A stretch of 64,000 nt of DNA, taken from NCBI GenBank assembly GCA_010909165.1, contig MU008155.1, positions 992,001-1,056,000 of the forward strand. The letters run 5' to 3'. Origin of the DNA: Anthoceros angustus (Eukaryota; Streptophyta; Anthocerotopsida; Anthocerotales; Anthocerotaceae). Below are positions 23,311 through 35,085 of the stretch, in pieces (positions within the stretch are counted from its first letter, which is position 1; the number at the start of each line of letters is the position of its first letter). The notes beneath the pieces were generated by a model that worked only from the letters and a program-made list of their open reading frames with translations, did not search any database and was not told the DNA's origin. The translations under genes and the position numbers were made by a program.

Positions 23311-24399
23311 AAGATACCAAAGATGCTCCACCATACAAAAACTAATGCTCCACAAAACACTAAACCGAAAAGCACATATCATACCCTAAAAACACTATGC
23401 CCCACAAACCTTGAACCGAAAAGCCCCTACTGCCCACCATATCCACAAACACCGGACCGAAAATTTTCATCCCTGCTGCAGGGTTTGAGTATGTAGTATT
23501 GGGTTTCAGGGATCCCTGCTCCGGTTATCCCCGCTCCGTTGTTTATCTGTTCTATCATCCCTATCTGCCAGTCCTTGACCTAGACAAGGGGAATAACTAA
23601 AGGGAATCCTTTGTGGCTCCATGCAAGTGAAGAAAGGACCTGTGTGAACGCGAGCAACAAAGAGGCTGCCCGCTCACCCAAGCTCATACACATGCTGATT
23701 ACAGGCAATGCCCGCGAGAATAGGAGATGCTAGGAGCGATTGGAAATTGTATGGAGGGCTTTGCCCTCATTCAGCTATGAGGGATGGCCCTGAGAGGCAT
23801 GATGTGTAAATATGTGAGGCTGTTGAGCCAGAATCAAGGGTCTTTGTTGTGCATTTGAGTAGGCTGATGTGCCCTCCTCTTGCCATATCGTCCAGCATCA
23901 ACTCTTGTCTCATCATTTCGAAGTGTTGCTGTGTTTCTAAGAAGTACCTTGCTGTGTCTGCGTGGCACCTACCAGGCACGTTCTTTTATCAGTATTGCGC
24001 ACAGGGCTCGTTGCTTGAAGGCTGGGCATCGGGTCGAAAGCCCGTTTTTCCCAGCCAGCGTATGTATGGCTACAATCCTGTACAAACGAGTGTCATAGAA
24101 GTTACACATGGCTGTGTGAAGTCACCAAGTCTGGAGTGAAGAGATGTCTGTTGACGTTTCATTGTTGCATAGCGATTGGCCTACAGCACCATCAAGGCAT
24201 ATTTGTTCTCATTCGCTTTTGCAGGTCAGCCCAGGGGCAAGCTGGCCCCTAAAGCCATTCCCACATCTAACAGACCTTGGTCAGCCTCTCACAGTCATCA
24301 TCCCACAGCCGGAGGAATCGGGGACTGACTCCCATCGCCAGGAATGGTGCTATCAGCCGGTGGGGTTTGGACAATAGGTGATGACGTTCTCGTTAGGAG

Positions 24400-26300
24400 T
24401 CGACGCGATTGAAACACCTGCCAACGGTCCGGGAGCACCATTACTCAGGATTGAAGCATGACGCAATTGTTAGCATTGAAGGTTGTCGATTCCAACCTGA
24501 TGAGTCTGAAAATGTCTTCTGCCAGCCTCTAAGGAGAGCTGACGAGGCGCAGCCAGGTCGATTTCCCTACCGAGAGTACTCATGCTCGGATGAAGGAGCT
24601 TCAAGTTCCTGATGCCTGGTGCGCCAATTGACAACCGTGAAGTTGTTGTCTTAAAACCAATCAAATTGACACTGGCAACTCCAGAAAGATTGCTCTCACC
24701 TGCTGCCTGAGACCTAATACCTCTCGACATACCTGCAAACGAAGCTTTGGCGCAGGCAAGATTGGATGCCACGATAATCAGAAGCAACCAGTGCCCTAGC
24801 CGAATTGCACCAGGCCTCCCATTTCTCCATGGTTGCCTACAACCAGTCCAGCTGGTCGCCATTTCTTGAACTGTCAATCCACGCCCGAGCAATCGATAGC
24901 AAATGTATGCGGATAGTCTTTTTTGCTGTTCTACAGTCTGCAGCAACCACGAGTGGAAAGTTGCGACAGATTGGAGACTGAATTGCAGCAATCAGCTCCA
25001 TTTATGCTCTTACACACCGTCCCGGGCACAACACGGGTCGGCATGTCGAGACAACTACTACTTGTGCGGACGACCTATGTTGACTGAGTCACATGATGCT
25101 TCCAGTGAAGCTGGACAAAATAGACGCGTACTCAGATAAGACTCTCTCTCTGCCTTCATCTCCAAGGGTGGGACACTTGGAACAGACACAGTCGCTAAAA
25201 AAAAAAAACATTTCGAACAGACACAGAGGCTTCCGCCAGACGGTACAAGCTAACCCACCACTGCCAGCCTCCTCGTGGAGTGAGAGCTTTGAGAGCACAC
25301 GGGCCGAAGCTAGGGGTGAGTCTCTGCCATTGGTACTAAATAAAGATATGTCTGTTGGAAGAAGAAGCGCTGCCAGCTTCCTTTTGCATAAGAAAACCGC
25401 AGGAGCTTCCTGCTTCAATATTACTCCAAAGCTTTCGTGCAAGTCCCTGTTTGATTGCAAAGCAGGTCCCTGTTATCCACTGTGTCCGAGCAAGAGCAGT
25501 TTTTGCAACTTGCACAGCTCAAGTTCATTGCCCACAAGGAAACCTACGGTACCGGTAAATGAGGCTGAGTACGAGGGCTACACCCTGCCTTCCAACTGCA
25601 GGAGCAATAGAGACTCACAGCTATGGTCGTGATTGTCATCATCCTGCTGACGGGTTCACTCAAGTATCAACAGAGACGCATAGCTGAGGAATGTCAGCGA
25701 TATCACACCACCACTTGGATGGGCCTCAGAAATCATACATACGGGCCTGCTCATAAAACAAACAAGGGTGCATAGCTTGGCATCTTCACAACATCACGGC
25801 TTAACGAGAAAGAGAAAATCGTATGTCTGGCATCGAAGGAGATATACTGGTAGACTGACCTGTTGAGTTCCAACCCTCTCATTGCGCACTGCTTCTGGAA
25901 GAGATACCGTAGAGTATTCCTTCCAATTCCTCCCACCAACCGCTTTCTCACTGACAAAGACCTGCAGTGCAGAAGACCGAGGACCACATAAGACCATATA
26001 ACATGCATTTCGGTATCAACACGCAATGTAGGGTCAGTACCGCGGATGCGACTCTTGGGATATAAAATTGATGCGTCAACGCCAACGCCAACGTCAACAC
26101 CAACGCTTCTTTGCACATGAGCAGACCTGCAGATCTCATTTCCGTGAATTCACAGCTATAAAGAATCAGCAAAACATCCAGAACGACGAGGCTCGCGATT
26201 GGGAGACAGTCACACACAACCGCAGGTTGATCCGGGGGTCTTGCAGTTGCAGCATAGAGATTTGATTAGATGAGATTGCCAATAAACAATGTTGGAATTA
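24400..26300 (+). other. Conserved + strand segment of unit 1, gene-like but unassigned
   Basis: This segment is conserved in all three units and ends at an AATAAA (26281; also 39857 and 52919), as a transcript's 3' end would. Several + strand frames are open across parts of it: 25093-25632 (179 codons, starting MMLPVKLDKIDAYSDKTL) exists only in unit 1. A frame with LAQARLDAT, SHFSMVAYNQSSW and AIDSKCMRIVFFAV-type sequence is open best in unit 3 (52388-52666). I recognise no domain. It may be a non-coding transcript, a decayed gene, or the 3' flank of the minus-strand gene at 26757-28666. Confidence 0.3.
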
Positions 26301-26756
26301 CGTCCTTATGGCTGATGCCAGTGACCAACTGACAAACGGAGCAGCAATGACAGCTGCCTAAGAAAAAGGAGCGTCAAGACAGCTCGCATTTGTTATTTGC
26401 GACAACTAACATCTCTCAAGTGCTAGCTAGGGGACAACATGATCAAAAAAACAAACCTGGCGTGGTTTCCAAGCTCAGAGCTTCCAGGAAAGAAAGCTTG
26501 TACTGAAAAACAACTTGCAACTGTATTTAGGACCAGCTGACCGACAGGATTTGCTGGCAGAACAGGTGGGTTTGATTGTCCTCATTCCATGCTTCATTAC
26601 CCTCAAACATCCAACAATCCCACGTCAGCATCTCGGTGGTGTTTTCAGGTGTCCAGTTCAAGATTCGGGAAGCTGAAGGTGCCTCAAAGCGCTCCTTCAG
26701 CAAGCCTTGGAGATGACGCGTCAGAAAACCCGTTTCCTGAAGTACAAGAATCCGGG

Positions 26757-28666
26757 TCAGAGTTCTTCCTGGTTAACAGGCACTGACGTAAGCGTTGTCC
26801 TCCCAACAATTTGTTCAGGATCCGAGGAGCCGAGAGCCTGTCCTCCGGACAAACTTGGCTCCTGGGCTCCAGATAAACTTGGCTTCTGGGCTGTGGATGA
26901 ACTTGGCTCATGGGCTCCGGATAAAACTCGCCTCCTGGGCGCCGAATAAACTCGTCTCCTGGTCTCCGGATAAACTTGGCTCCTAACAACATAGTCACCA
27001 ATGCAAAATCCTGGCAAAAGCATGAATGCCACTTTCTGAGGTACTGGTTTGCGGCCGACGGGATGGAACTCCTGCTGCTGCTTCACCACACTCTGCATGT
27101 AGGCTGCATCAAAATCACTCCTGCTTTCACCTGCAATGCCCGATTTGGTAATGAGCCGAGATGTATGAATAACAGTATAAAGTGGACAAAACTAGCAGCA
27201 AACACAGCAACGGCAACAAGGATGTGAATATCCGGGCCAGAGGCAGTTACCTTAAAAAGAGAGCAAGGGTGCTCAAAGCTGGAGGCAAGAAGGTGCGAGA
27301 GCCACACACAGATGAGCAACGAGAGAAGTTTGTTGCCCACAGTCCTGTTCCACTCCTCGACAGCAGCGACGTCTCCTGGAAACGGGCAGTCCCAAAACTT
27401 CCCCATCGGGTCTGTCTTTCGCATTATCGTTGCCTGACTGTGACAGAAGGCATAACACTTCATTCTGCCGCAACCACACTCCTTCCCGACATCTCCTTCG
27501 CAGTCTGGTGGACAAAAGTACTCGCGCAGAGCCGCAACATCGGACTGCCGAGCGCTCAACAGTTGCAACAACCTGTCAGCAAACTTGTCGAAAAATCCCT
27601 GATCACTCTCAATCTCTTTGAACTGCTTGTACTTCACAGCACGGAGCTTCTCCCATTCCAGCTCCGCCGGCAAACACTCAGCACTGCACAAGTCCTGTGA
27701 ATCGAAACCCAAGAAAACAGAGTCAGCGATTAGCTTCTGAAAACCATAGCTGCCATGAATCGAGCCCGGGAATATAGCGGCCACAATCTCCTGTGCTCCA
27801 TCTTTCAGCAAATTCGTTCCCGCTTTGCAGATCAAAGCGTGCGTGAATTCTCTGAGACAGTCCCTCGTCCTGTCAGCCAGGCGCTGCATATCGACGGGAG
27901 TGGGAACCGACCCCTGGTTGGGCACCGATACCGATGCAGCCACATTCCTGTCTCCCGCCTGTGCAGATCCAAGTCTCTTGATTTCCGACTCGAGGCTCGC
28001 TTTCCGAACCTGGAGGCAGCAGACTTCTTCCTGGAGCTGCCAATAATGTGACGAAAGCTGCGCTGTAACCGATTCGCCCTGTTTGCGCTTCATGTCATGT
28101 TGAAGTTGCTGCTCTGCGAGAGCCAAATCGGTCTTATCCGTTTCTTTGCGCATGACCTCCTTCAGAAACATCATATAGCTTTGCCTCTGCTCCTGCACCT
28201 CCCGCCGATGCCGCTCTCGCAAGGCCTGCGTCTCAGGGTCGCTATGAGTCTCGCTCTCCCGCTTGCGTGGAGCAATCCCAATTCCCGAGCCTTCTACATT
28301 CCCCAGGCTTGTTGCCGGCAGTATTCCGTTCCGTTGCGAGTCCGGGGTTGCACCTTCACCATCAAGCTGACCCCGCGCCACCTCAGTTTGCAGCTCAAGC
28401 AGTGTCTCCTCTCCATGGGCAGTCTGGTCCACCACGATGGCATGCCCTCCCAAGGTTGTGGCCTCTTCACAGACTGCAGAACTCAGCTCGGCTTCCATCT
28501 TCGCCGGACCGGATGGCGGCAGCATCCCGCACAAACGTCCCCTGGAGCGCAACGGAGAAAACCACAAAGCGACTGTTCGAGGATGACCGGGCCCCCGCGA
28601 CTTCTGAGGACACCGAGGAACCGGCGGGAAGCTGGTCATAAACCTTGCAGTACCACTAAATTCCAC
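26757..28666 (-). CDS. Uncharacterised coiled-coil, Cys-rich, two-hydrophobic-segment protein (unit 1 copy)
   Basis: A 527-codon frame is open from 28666 to 27083. I recognise no family. Residues about 57-140 are acidic and low-complexity. Residues about 145-250 are strongly Glu/Gln/Arg-rich (HRREVQEQRQSY, LALAEQQLQHDMKRKQ) and look like a coiled coil. Near 390-430 there is a Cys-rich block (CPPDCEGD, ECGCGRMKC, then KFWDCPFPG and EEWN) faintly reminiscent of a GRF-type zinc finger. Two hydrophobic segments follow (LLSLLICVWLSHLLASSF and IHILVAVAVFAASFVHFILL), so the C-terminal part is likely membrane-anchored. One missing C at about 27118 shifts the frame; in the unit 2 and 3 copies the frame runs on into the tail at 27098-26757, which bears 9-residue repeats. 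The true start may be the internal Met at 28498, since upstream frame conservation between copies is poor. Confidence 0.5.
26835..26990 (-). repeat. 27-bp coding minisatellite in the tail of the uncharacterised gene
   Basis: About six units of 27 bp, each with a SCCAAGTTTRTCYGGAG-like core on the minus strand, encode a 9-residue repeat in either of two frames (FIRRPGDE/FIRRPGGE, or SSSTAQKPS/LSGAQEPS). The same array occurs at about 40410-40555 and 53475-53620. Confidence 0.75.
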
Positions 28667-28865
28667 TAAGGTTTATAAACCCTTAAACTCTAAGCTGAAT
28701 ATCTTTTTTTTTATCAAATGAATTTATAAAATAAGAGAAAACGGCAACTGTTTCTGAACTGTAAAACCAGAGTACCTACGGCCAAGCAATCCATGGAAAA
28801 TGTATGTATATGGCCGTATATTTAAATATGTTTGCTGTTCAACAGTTTGAGCAGCGAGTGGGAAG

Positions 28866-29015
28866 TTGCGTCATATGAGCAATTATGGACACCTATGTTG
28901 CTGCACAGAGTGTGCTGTACTCCAAGAATATCGACACCTATATTGTTGCACAAACTTTGCTGAACTCCAACAATTATCATTATCGACACATGTTGTTGCA
29001 CATTCTTGGTGTATA
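28866..29015 (+). repeat. Short tandem repeat, about 46-bp unit
   Basis: Two and a half diverged copies of a unit starting TATSGACACCTATRTTGYTG and containing CTCCAA near its end follow one another. The same array is present in unit 2 at about 42425-42570. Confidence 0.65.
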
Positions 29016-29648
29016 CATGATATTTATGTCATGCATGGCAAAGAGAGAGGGGGCTACGAGAGTAAGGCCATGCCGTGAGCATAGCATGTGGGTACACTTG
29101 GCCGTACATGAAGAACCGATTTTTAAGTGTAGTTCTCCGTAGGCCATTCCTTGTCTATCTACCCATCGTGCCAGGTATGCAAATCTTGCATCATGGACAA
29201 CAACAAGTCACATGATTGTAAAAATCTACATGCCTTTAAGAGCTGCTCCAGGAACCTTGACATGCCCGTGACTTGCCAGTTCCAACTCATACTGACCTTT
29301 TGCAAAATAATTATATTTTTTTAAAGTTTCTATTTCTAGATGTACTACTCAAAATTGCCTTTTTGCTTGATGCTAAGAATGAAGCCTTCTTTTGATCTTG
29401 TCTAATTCATGAAGAAATGCGGCCAAGGCTTTGCGTATTTGCTGCAGTAGTTCCTTCAAGGAATTTTTCTAAGATAAATCTAGGAGGTAATTTCTGTCTG
29501 GGATGTGTGAACGCAGGGCATTTGAATACAAAGTGTTTATCGTCTCCCACTTCTTTTGGAAGGCAACCTTAGGCAATTCGAAGGGCCCTCTTCTTATGCT
29601 TCCGCTGTTCTACCACCTCAAGATTGTAGTCACTGCATCTGAATTTGC

Positions 29649-31187
29649 AACAGCGTCTGTTTAGAAAGGGGTTTCTCCTGAAACCCCTTTTTGCACATGG
29701 ACGTGGCCGGACCCCTTTTTGCACTTGAAAAAATCCGCACTATAATCAGCCTTTTTGGTATTTCTCTGCAGACATGTCACCCGCAACCTTTTGAATAATT
29801 GTTTTGATACACGTTATTTGAGATTGTAGATTGCAAAGTACGTGGCAAAAACTAAAGTCCCATTCTCGCTCGGGCTTTTTCTTTCAAACTGAGACCGCAA
29901 ACTTATGACGCGACTTAGATCTAAATGCTTCCAACATCCGCAATCATTGCCGTGTGTTGGACGATACAAACGCTTAGAGTTTTTAGGCTTGAGACTCGTA
30001 AACTTATTTGCGCATCAACCTTTCATTCATACCACTCAATCCTAAGACTATACTCGCCTCGAATTTTACAGGACTTTGTTTCTTAGACATTGGGACAATA
30101 ATATCTTCTGGACCTGATATTCTTGATCCACATGCAGCGAGAATGAGAGTGGCATGGTCTGCACTTGAGCCGGGCCCACGCCAAACGCCTCAAGATTCAA
30201 AAGATGCAAAAGGTTCTCACTACTAGTTCAAAGTTTTAACCACTAGAAAAAGATGAGGGTTAAGTAAAGATAAGAACATATCCACATTAGGGAGGTGCAC
30301 AAAAAGGTTGAAAAGCGTCGAAAGGAACCCTTTAAAACAACAAAATATCAAAAAAATACAAAAAATTCAAAAATTTTAGGGCAAGTCGCGCACTTGCCTC
30401 AAAAACTGGACTTTGTGATTTTTAGGGTTTTAAGGGTTTTTAGACTTTTGCTCTTTTTCTTTTGGATGAATGCAGGAATGCACTAGGAGGCATGAACCAT
30501 ATGGGTTCATGCTCCTAGGCCCTTCTTGACCTTGGGTGCGTGCACTTGCTGCACAGGCCTCCTTGCGTGCGCGCGCACAGGCCCCTGGTACATGCACTTG
30601 TTCACCGGTGGGCCCCCTAGCATGTTTGATGATAACCCGGTACTAGGTCACGGAAGAGACGGAACACCGTAAAGGATAAAAAGGGATAGGGTGTTCTTCG
30701 TCGCATTAGGGCATAGGATAGATATATGAGGCGGTCTAGGTGAACCTCCGATGTCTACTACTTGTTATTTTGTTGGGAGTTCGGCACATCCTCGGACCTC
30801 AAAGGACATGTTTCCCCATTAGAAGATTATTTTTCGTTCTTTTTGCACAGTGCACAAGTTTGCGCATAAGCGTTGTTTAAGCGCACTTATATGCGCCTAG
30901 GCCCCCAGTATACAAAACATACAAAACCACACAAAATCACGAAACTACGGACATGGCGAAATTATGGAACAATGAGGTCACTAGCCCTTCATCACACCGA
31001 CTAAATCGCCATGAACAGTACAAGGCGCCAATGCGGTGTAAATGACTCGACGAAGTGGTGCGGGCCAGAATGCGAACCGATGGATGAACACCTACAAAAC
31101 CAACAAAACCAAACCAATTGAGTTTCGTGAAATAGGGTTGGGATTTTTCCAAAACCCTTTGAGGAGAAACCCTTTCTAAGCGAATAT
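29649..31187. mobile_element. TIR-bounded element, about 1.5 kb (unit 1 copy)
   Basis: The left end (29649-29680) starts AACAGCGTCTGTTTAGAAAG. It is the exact 32-bp inverse complement of the right end of the unit 2 copy (44683-44714). In unit 1 the right end (31161-31187) is the same sequence with several bases missing. The termini suggest a small DNA transposon or MITE. TTGC flanks both outer ends and may be a 4-bp target duplication. No transposase is recognisable inside, so it would be non-autonomous. Near its middle lies a 36-bp palindrome (30483-30518). The superfamily cannot be assigned. Confidence 0.6.
30483..30518. repeat. 36-bp near-perfect palindrome
   Basis: CTAGGAGGCATGAACCAT is followed directly by ATGGGTTCATGCTCCTAG. 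The arms pair with one bulged base each side. It is fully kept in unit 2 (43999-44034), though surrounding sequence differs by many indels. It lies close to the centre of the TIR element. Confidence 0.8.
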
Positions 31188-32065
31188 TTTGCCCACTAGC
31201 TGCTGGTGATAAGTCCCCAAGTTGGATTAGATACTCGCATTTTGTATTCTTTGCCCGATGAGTGTTGTGGAAGGGCCTATCACCTTTTAGCGATTTGCTT
31301 CTTCAAGTTCTAACCGATAATTTTGAAGGGGATATCACTGGTCATCTGACACCCTTGTCACGAAGAACACCTTACCTAGAGCATATATGTGCCCTACTTT
31401 GATAATGCACACACCCTTTCGAGGTCATACCGTGATAAAGGCACTTTCAAGTGAACACCCTAGAACTGGAGCCTGAGTAGGTGTGGGCCCGTCTGCGCTT
31501 TTGTAGAATGTTTAGAGGGCTGCCATTTTATATGTTTATTACAACCGAAAACTTTTACTTTGAAGTGGTGGAACACAATGAAAACAATCACATGCTAGAG
31601 GAGTCTCATTTTAATCGTCGTAAGAACATTGCAACAAACATCGCTAAAGGAGGAGTGGTCATCGGCGACAATAGTCATTGAAGAGTGCGGCTGGCGACTC
31701 ATCCATGCCTTGCATCGACGAGTCAAGAACCACCGCCATATTAGGATGCGGTCCATATCCGCCTCAAAGTTATCGTTCTCCTCCATTGCTTGCTCGTCTT
31801 CAATAGTATCATTCCCGGCCCACCATCGGCGGTGTGGGCGCCACACGACATCTAGGGTTTGCGACCTCATCCAAAAGGTCGCGATCGTAGTCTTCAACCT
31901 TCGGCACTCAATGCAACCACTTGGGCTTTAAGGCAATGCCGTCCTTAAAATGAACAAAGTTAGTTGCCCATGCGCCCATGCAAGCATCCTTAAAATCAAC
32001 AAAGTTGAGTTATTAAAAGATATGGGTTTTGAACCCGAACCTATTCATTACTAAACCTTTTCCCA
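31188..32065. other. Unassigned region between TIR element and LINE (unit 1)
   Basis: Conserved in unit 2 (44715-45617). A minus-strand frame at 31595-31897 (100 codons) reads acidic sequence such as EEDNDNFEADMD-like followed by RILIWRWFLTR, but the frame breaks differently in unit 2 and no family is recognised. Confidence 0.4.
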
Positions 32066-35000
32066 AACAACAACAACAACAACAACTTTATTTATGTCCA
32101 CTAAGGATGGAGAACCATCATGGGACAGAGATAGTACAGTAAAAGAGGTTTAAAACCGAGTACACTTACGCGTCTGAACTAGAGAAGCGATGAGCGAAAA
32201 GAAGGCAAGACTACAAGGAGTCCAACAAGGATGCCAAGATCAAGAAGCTCGAGAGACATAGTCCAGAGCCTAGGAATGTGGAAAGAAAAATGCGGAAGCC
32301 GCACATTCAAAAGAAGAGAGTAATGTGAGACCGAATATCGGCATAGGCGGGACAATAAAAGAGGAAGTGTGATTGATTCGGGATCCAAGGAGCAAAGCTT
32401 GCATCCTATCGTCTTGGGAGGTAGGCTTGAGCCAAGGTCTCAATCCGGAGGTGGTGGGAGCTAACACGAAATTGACCTATGAGTGTGCGGAGTTTGAAGG
32501 AAAGGGGGCGAGGTAGCAGGCGGGGTAGGAAATTTACGGAGGGAGGATTAACTCGGAGCTCGTCTTTGTAAAAGCGGAGTCTAGAAGTGAGAGGGGAAAA
32601 GGAAGAGGGGACCGGTGAGGCGAAGGTATCTTAATTTAAGGGCCTGAATGGAGTGGTTGGGGGATGTGAGAAAGGGGAGTTGGGAGGAGGGAGAGGGCCA
32701 AGCGAGTCGAAAAGGTTCAAACTCGAATCTTCTAAGCCTTGGCAGCTTGAGAAAGCCAAAGAAGCTTGTGGGTCGATGTGAGCGAGGCGGGAGGACCTAA
32801 AGGCAAGGAGGAGGTAAGGGGATCCAAAATGGGATTAGCAATATCAAGGAGGTGGAGGCGGTAAAGAAAGGATGAGAGACGAAAAAGGCCATCAAGTTCG
32901 AGGGAAAAGGCTGCAAATTCGAGAAAGGAGGATGGGTAATGGAGTGAACACAAGCAATGTGAGCGGAGAAAGGAAGATTGAACCCTTTCCACCTTCGCCC
33001 AAGAAGAAGGGAAAGATCCGGCCCAAATTTCAGCGCCATACAAGGCGGAGGGAATTACCATAGTGTTGAATTGCTTCAAGATTGATATCCCAAGATTCAT
33101 CAGATAAAAGAACGGCGCAAAGCAGACAGCCCATCCCCTTGGTAGCGGGAGGCGAGAGGAGGTCCAGTTAAATTTAGGACCGAAAATAGTGATACCAGAT
33201 AAGTATAGGATCGAACCATCTCCACCTCCGACCATCATAATAAAATTTGCAATCACCCTTGTAATCCCGAGTGTTGAACCGCATAATCTTGGTCTTGCAG
33301 ATTGACAAAGAGACCCTTGGTTTTACAAAAAGGGATAAAACATCCATTGCTTTGCGGGCCCTCGAATGAGATAAAAGAACAATATCATCCATATAGGAGG
33401 ATAGGAATACTTTCGAAATAGCCGAGCACCGGTCGCCCGGATCGGAAGCCATTCCTCAAGCTCATCAATATACAACCCAAAGAGATTTGGGGACAAAGGT
33501 CGCCTCATGACGCCAAGTTGGATAGGGATCCGTGGGAAGACAAACCACGGGAGTCTTGATTCGAGCAAAGACCCTTTGTAGAGAAGGGTAGCGATGCCAC
33601 AAATGAGGAGGCATCTTAAGAGATTGAAGTCTCAAACAACTTATCCCAAGGCAGAGTTGAAAGCACGCTTAAAGTCAACAAAACAACGAAGCGTGCTTCT
33701 TCGATGTCGAGCCCTTCAACAATAGCCGGAGGGTAAAAAGATGATCCAAAGTATTCCGACCGGGCGGAACCGCTTGGCCCCGAGCACGCACCTTAGCCTC
33801 CTCGGCCGTAGTCAAGATCTCCAAACTAGAGCTAAAGATCTTAGCATAGATAGACTCCACGGTGATAAATCGGTAATTAGAAGGGAGATAAGGGTCGCCA
33901 CCTTGAGAATGGAGTGGATATCATTCTCACACCAAGGATGTGGAAACCGAAAGACAAAGCATCATTAACAGAGAGGCAAGATGCGAGGAGAAGGAGGTAG
34001 AGTCAAGAACCGGAATAAATCCCGTGGATACCATTAGGGGTGATGGTATTACCACTTCGAGCTTCCGGATAGCACAGACAGATTGGCGTGAAAACCCGAG
34101 ACCGTGGATCGAGGAATCAAAGGCGGGGAGGCAGAGGGATGTGGTAAAGACTATGAACATAGGAGAGGAGTTCAGAGTGGCTTTGAGAAGAATGGGTGAG
34201 CGGGTGTGGAATTCCTTCCAAAAGGCGAGCCACCGGGACGCGTTCAAGCGAGATAAGACGGTGTGTTCGGCTTGGATGAATTGGGACTTTTCATGGAGAT
34301 GAAGGCTTTGTAAGGCTTGTGTGGCTTTGTAAAGAGCGGAATGATGGGATCCGGGAGGAGATTAAGTTGGCAGTGAGATGCAATTGAGAGCGCATGCGCT
34401 TACAATCCGCATCAAACCAGGATGGCGGGGGTTGGTTTGCACGGGAGGATGGCAAAATTTGAAAGGAAAAGTGGAGAGAGGTTAGAACAAGAGAGTGGCG
34501 GTAGCAGCAAGAAAAGGGAGGGTGGGGGAATGGAAGCAAGGAGGAGCGGAGCAAGCTGGAAAATTGGGGTACAAGGTCTTGTGGAAAGGTGAATCGGTGG
34601 AGAGGCGGTGGGAGGGGAGGGGATCCCGAGGGGCGGAGGAACAAAGATCAAAACAATCAAGATGGTCGACTCCAAACATGTGGAGTCCAGTCCGAGCCTA
34701 GAAATACGCGAGAGAAGGCCGACGTCACCAATAACATAATCCAACCCGCTAGAAGAGGAACCATCGTGAAGAAAGAATTACTGCTGTCCAACGGGAGTCC
34801 GTTGAAAATGACCATGTTGTGGGATTCACTAGGCGTAAAGGGCAACACCATAGGAATTTAGTGGATGGGTATCGAGGAAGACCGATCGAGCCCGAGGGTC
34901 GTGGATCCGGTGAGAAATTTTGTCGAAATCAAAGGAATCATAGATAGCGACTTGTTGTGGGTCCAAGCGTTGAAGTCTAGCAGAAGAATATCAGCAATAG

Positions 35001-35085
35001 GGGAAAACTAGGAGATGGACTAGACCAACAATCCTGTTACAAACTCATTGATCCACTACATATTGATTTTGTTAAAGAAAGTTTG
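32066..35085 (-). mobile_element. LINE (non-LTR retrotransposon), 5'-truncated, unit 1 copy
   Basis: On the minus strand the element begins within an endonuclease domain: LDFNAWT near 34960, where the unit 2 copy keeps GDFNAWT, and DYVIGDVGLLSRI near 34735. It continues into reverse transcriptase with GRNTLDHLFTLRLLL (about 33750), CFVDFKRAFNS (about 33670), PLSPNLFGLYIDELEEW (about 33460-33510), YMDDIVLLSHS (about 33370-33405) and SICKTKIMRFNT (about 33275-33310). The + strand sequence ends at (CAA)n, 32066-32086, which is a (TTG)n tail on the element's own strand. The start is lost at about 35085, as usual for LINE insertions. Frames are broken throughout, so it is not active. Confidence 0.85.

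Noticed and set aside
24470-24991. Minus-strand frame of 173 codons with a hydrophobic stretch (LGHWLLLIIVASNLACAKAS)
   Set aside because: It is broken at different places in units 2 and 3 and overlaps a + strand segment with an AATAAA. No family is recognised, so it is not called as a gene.
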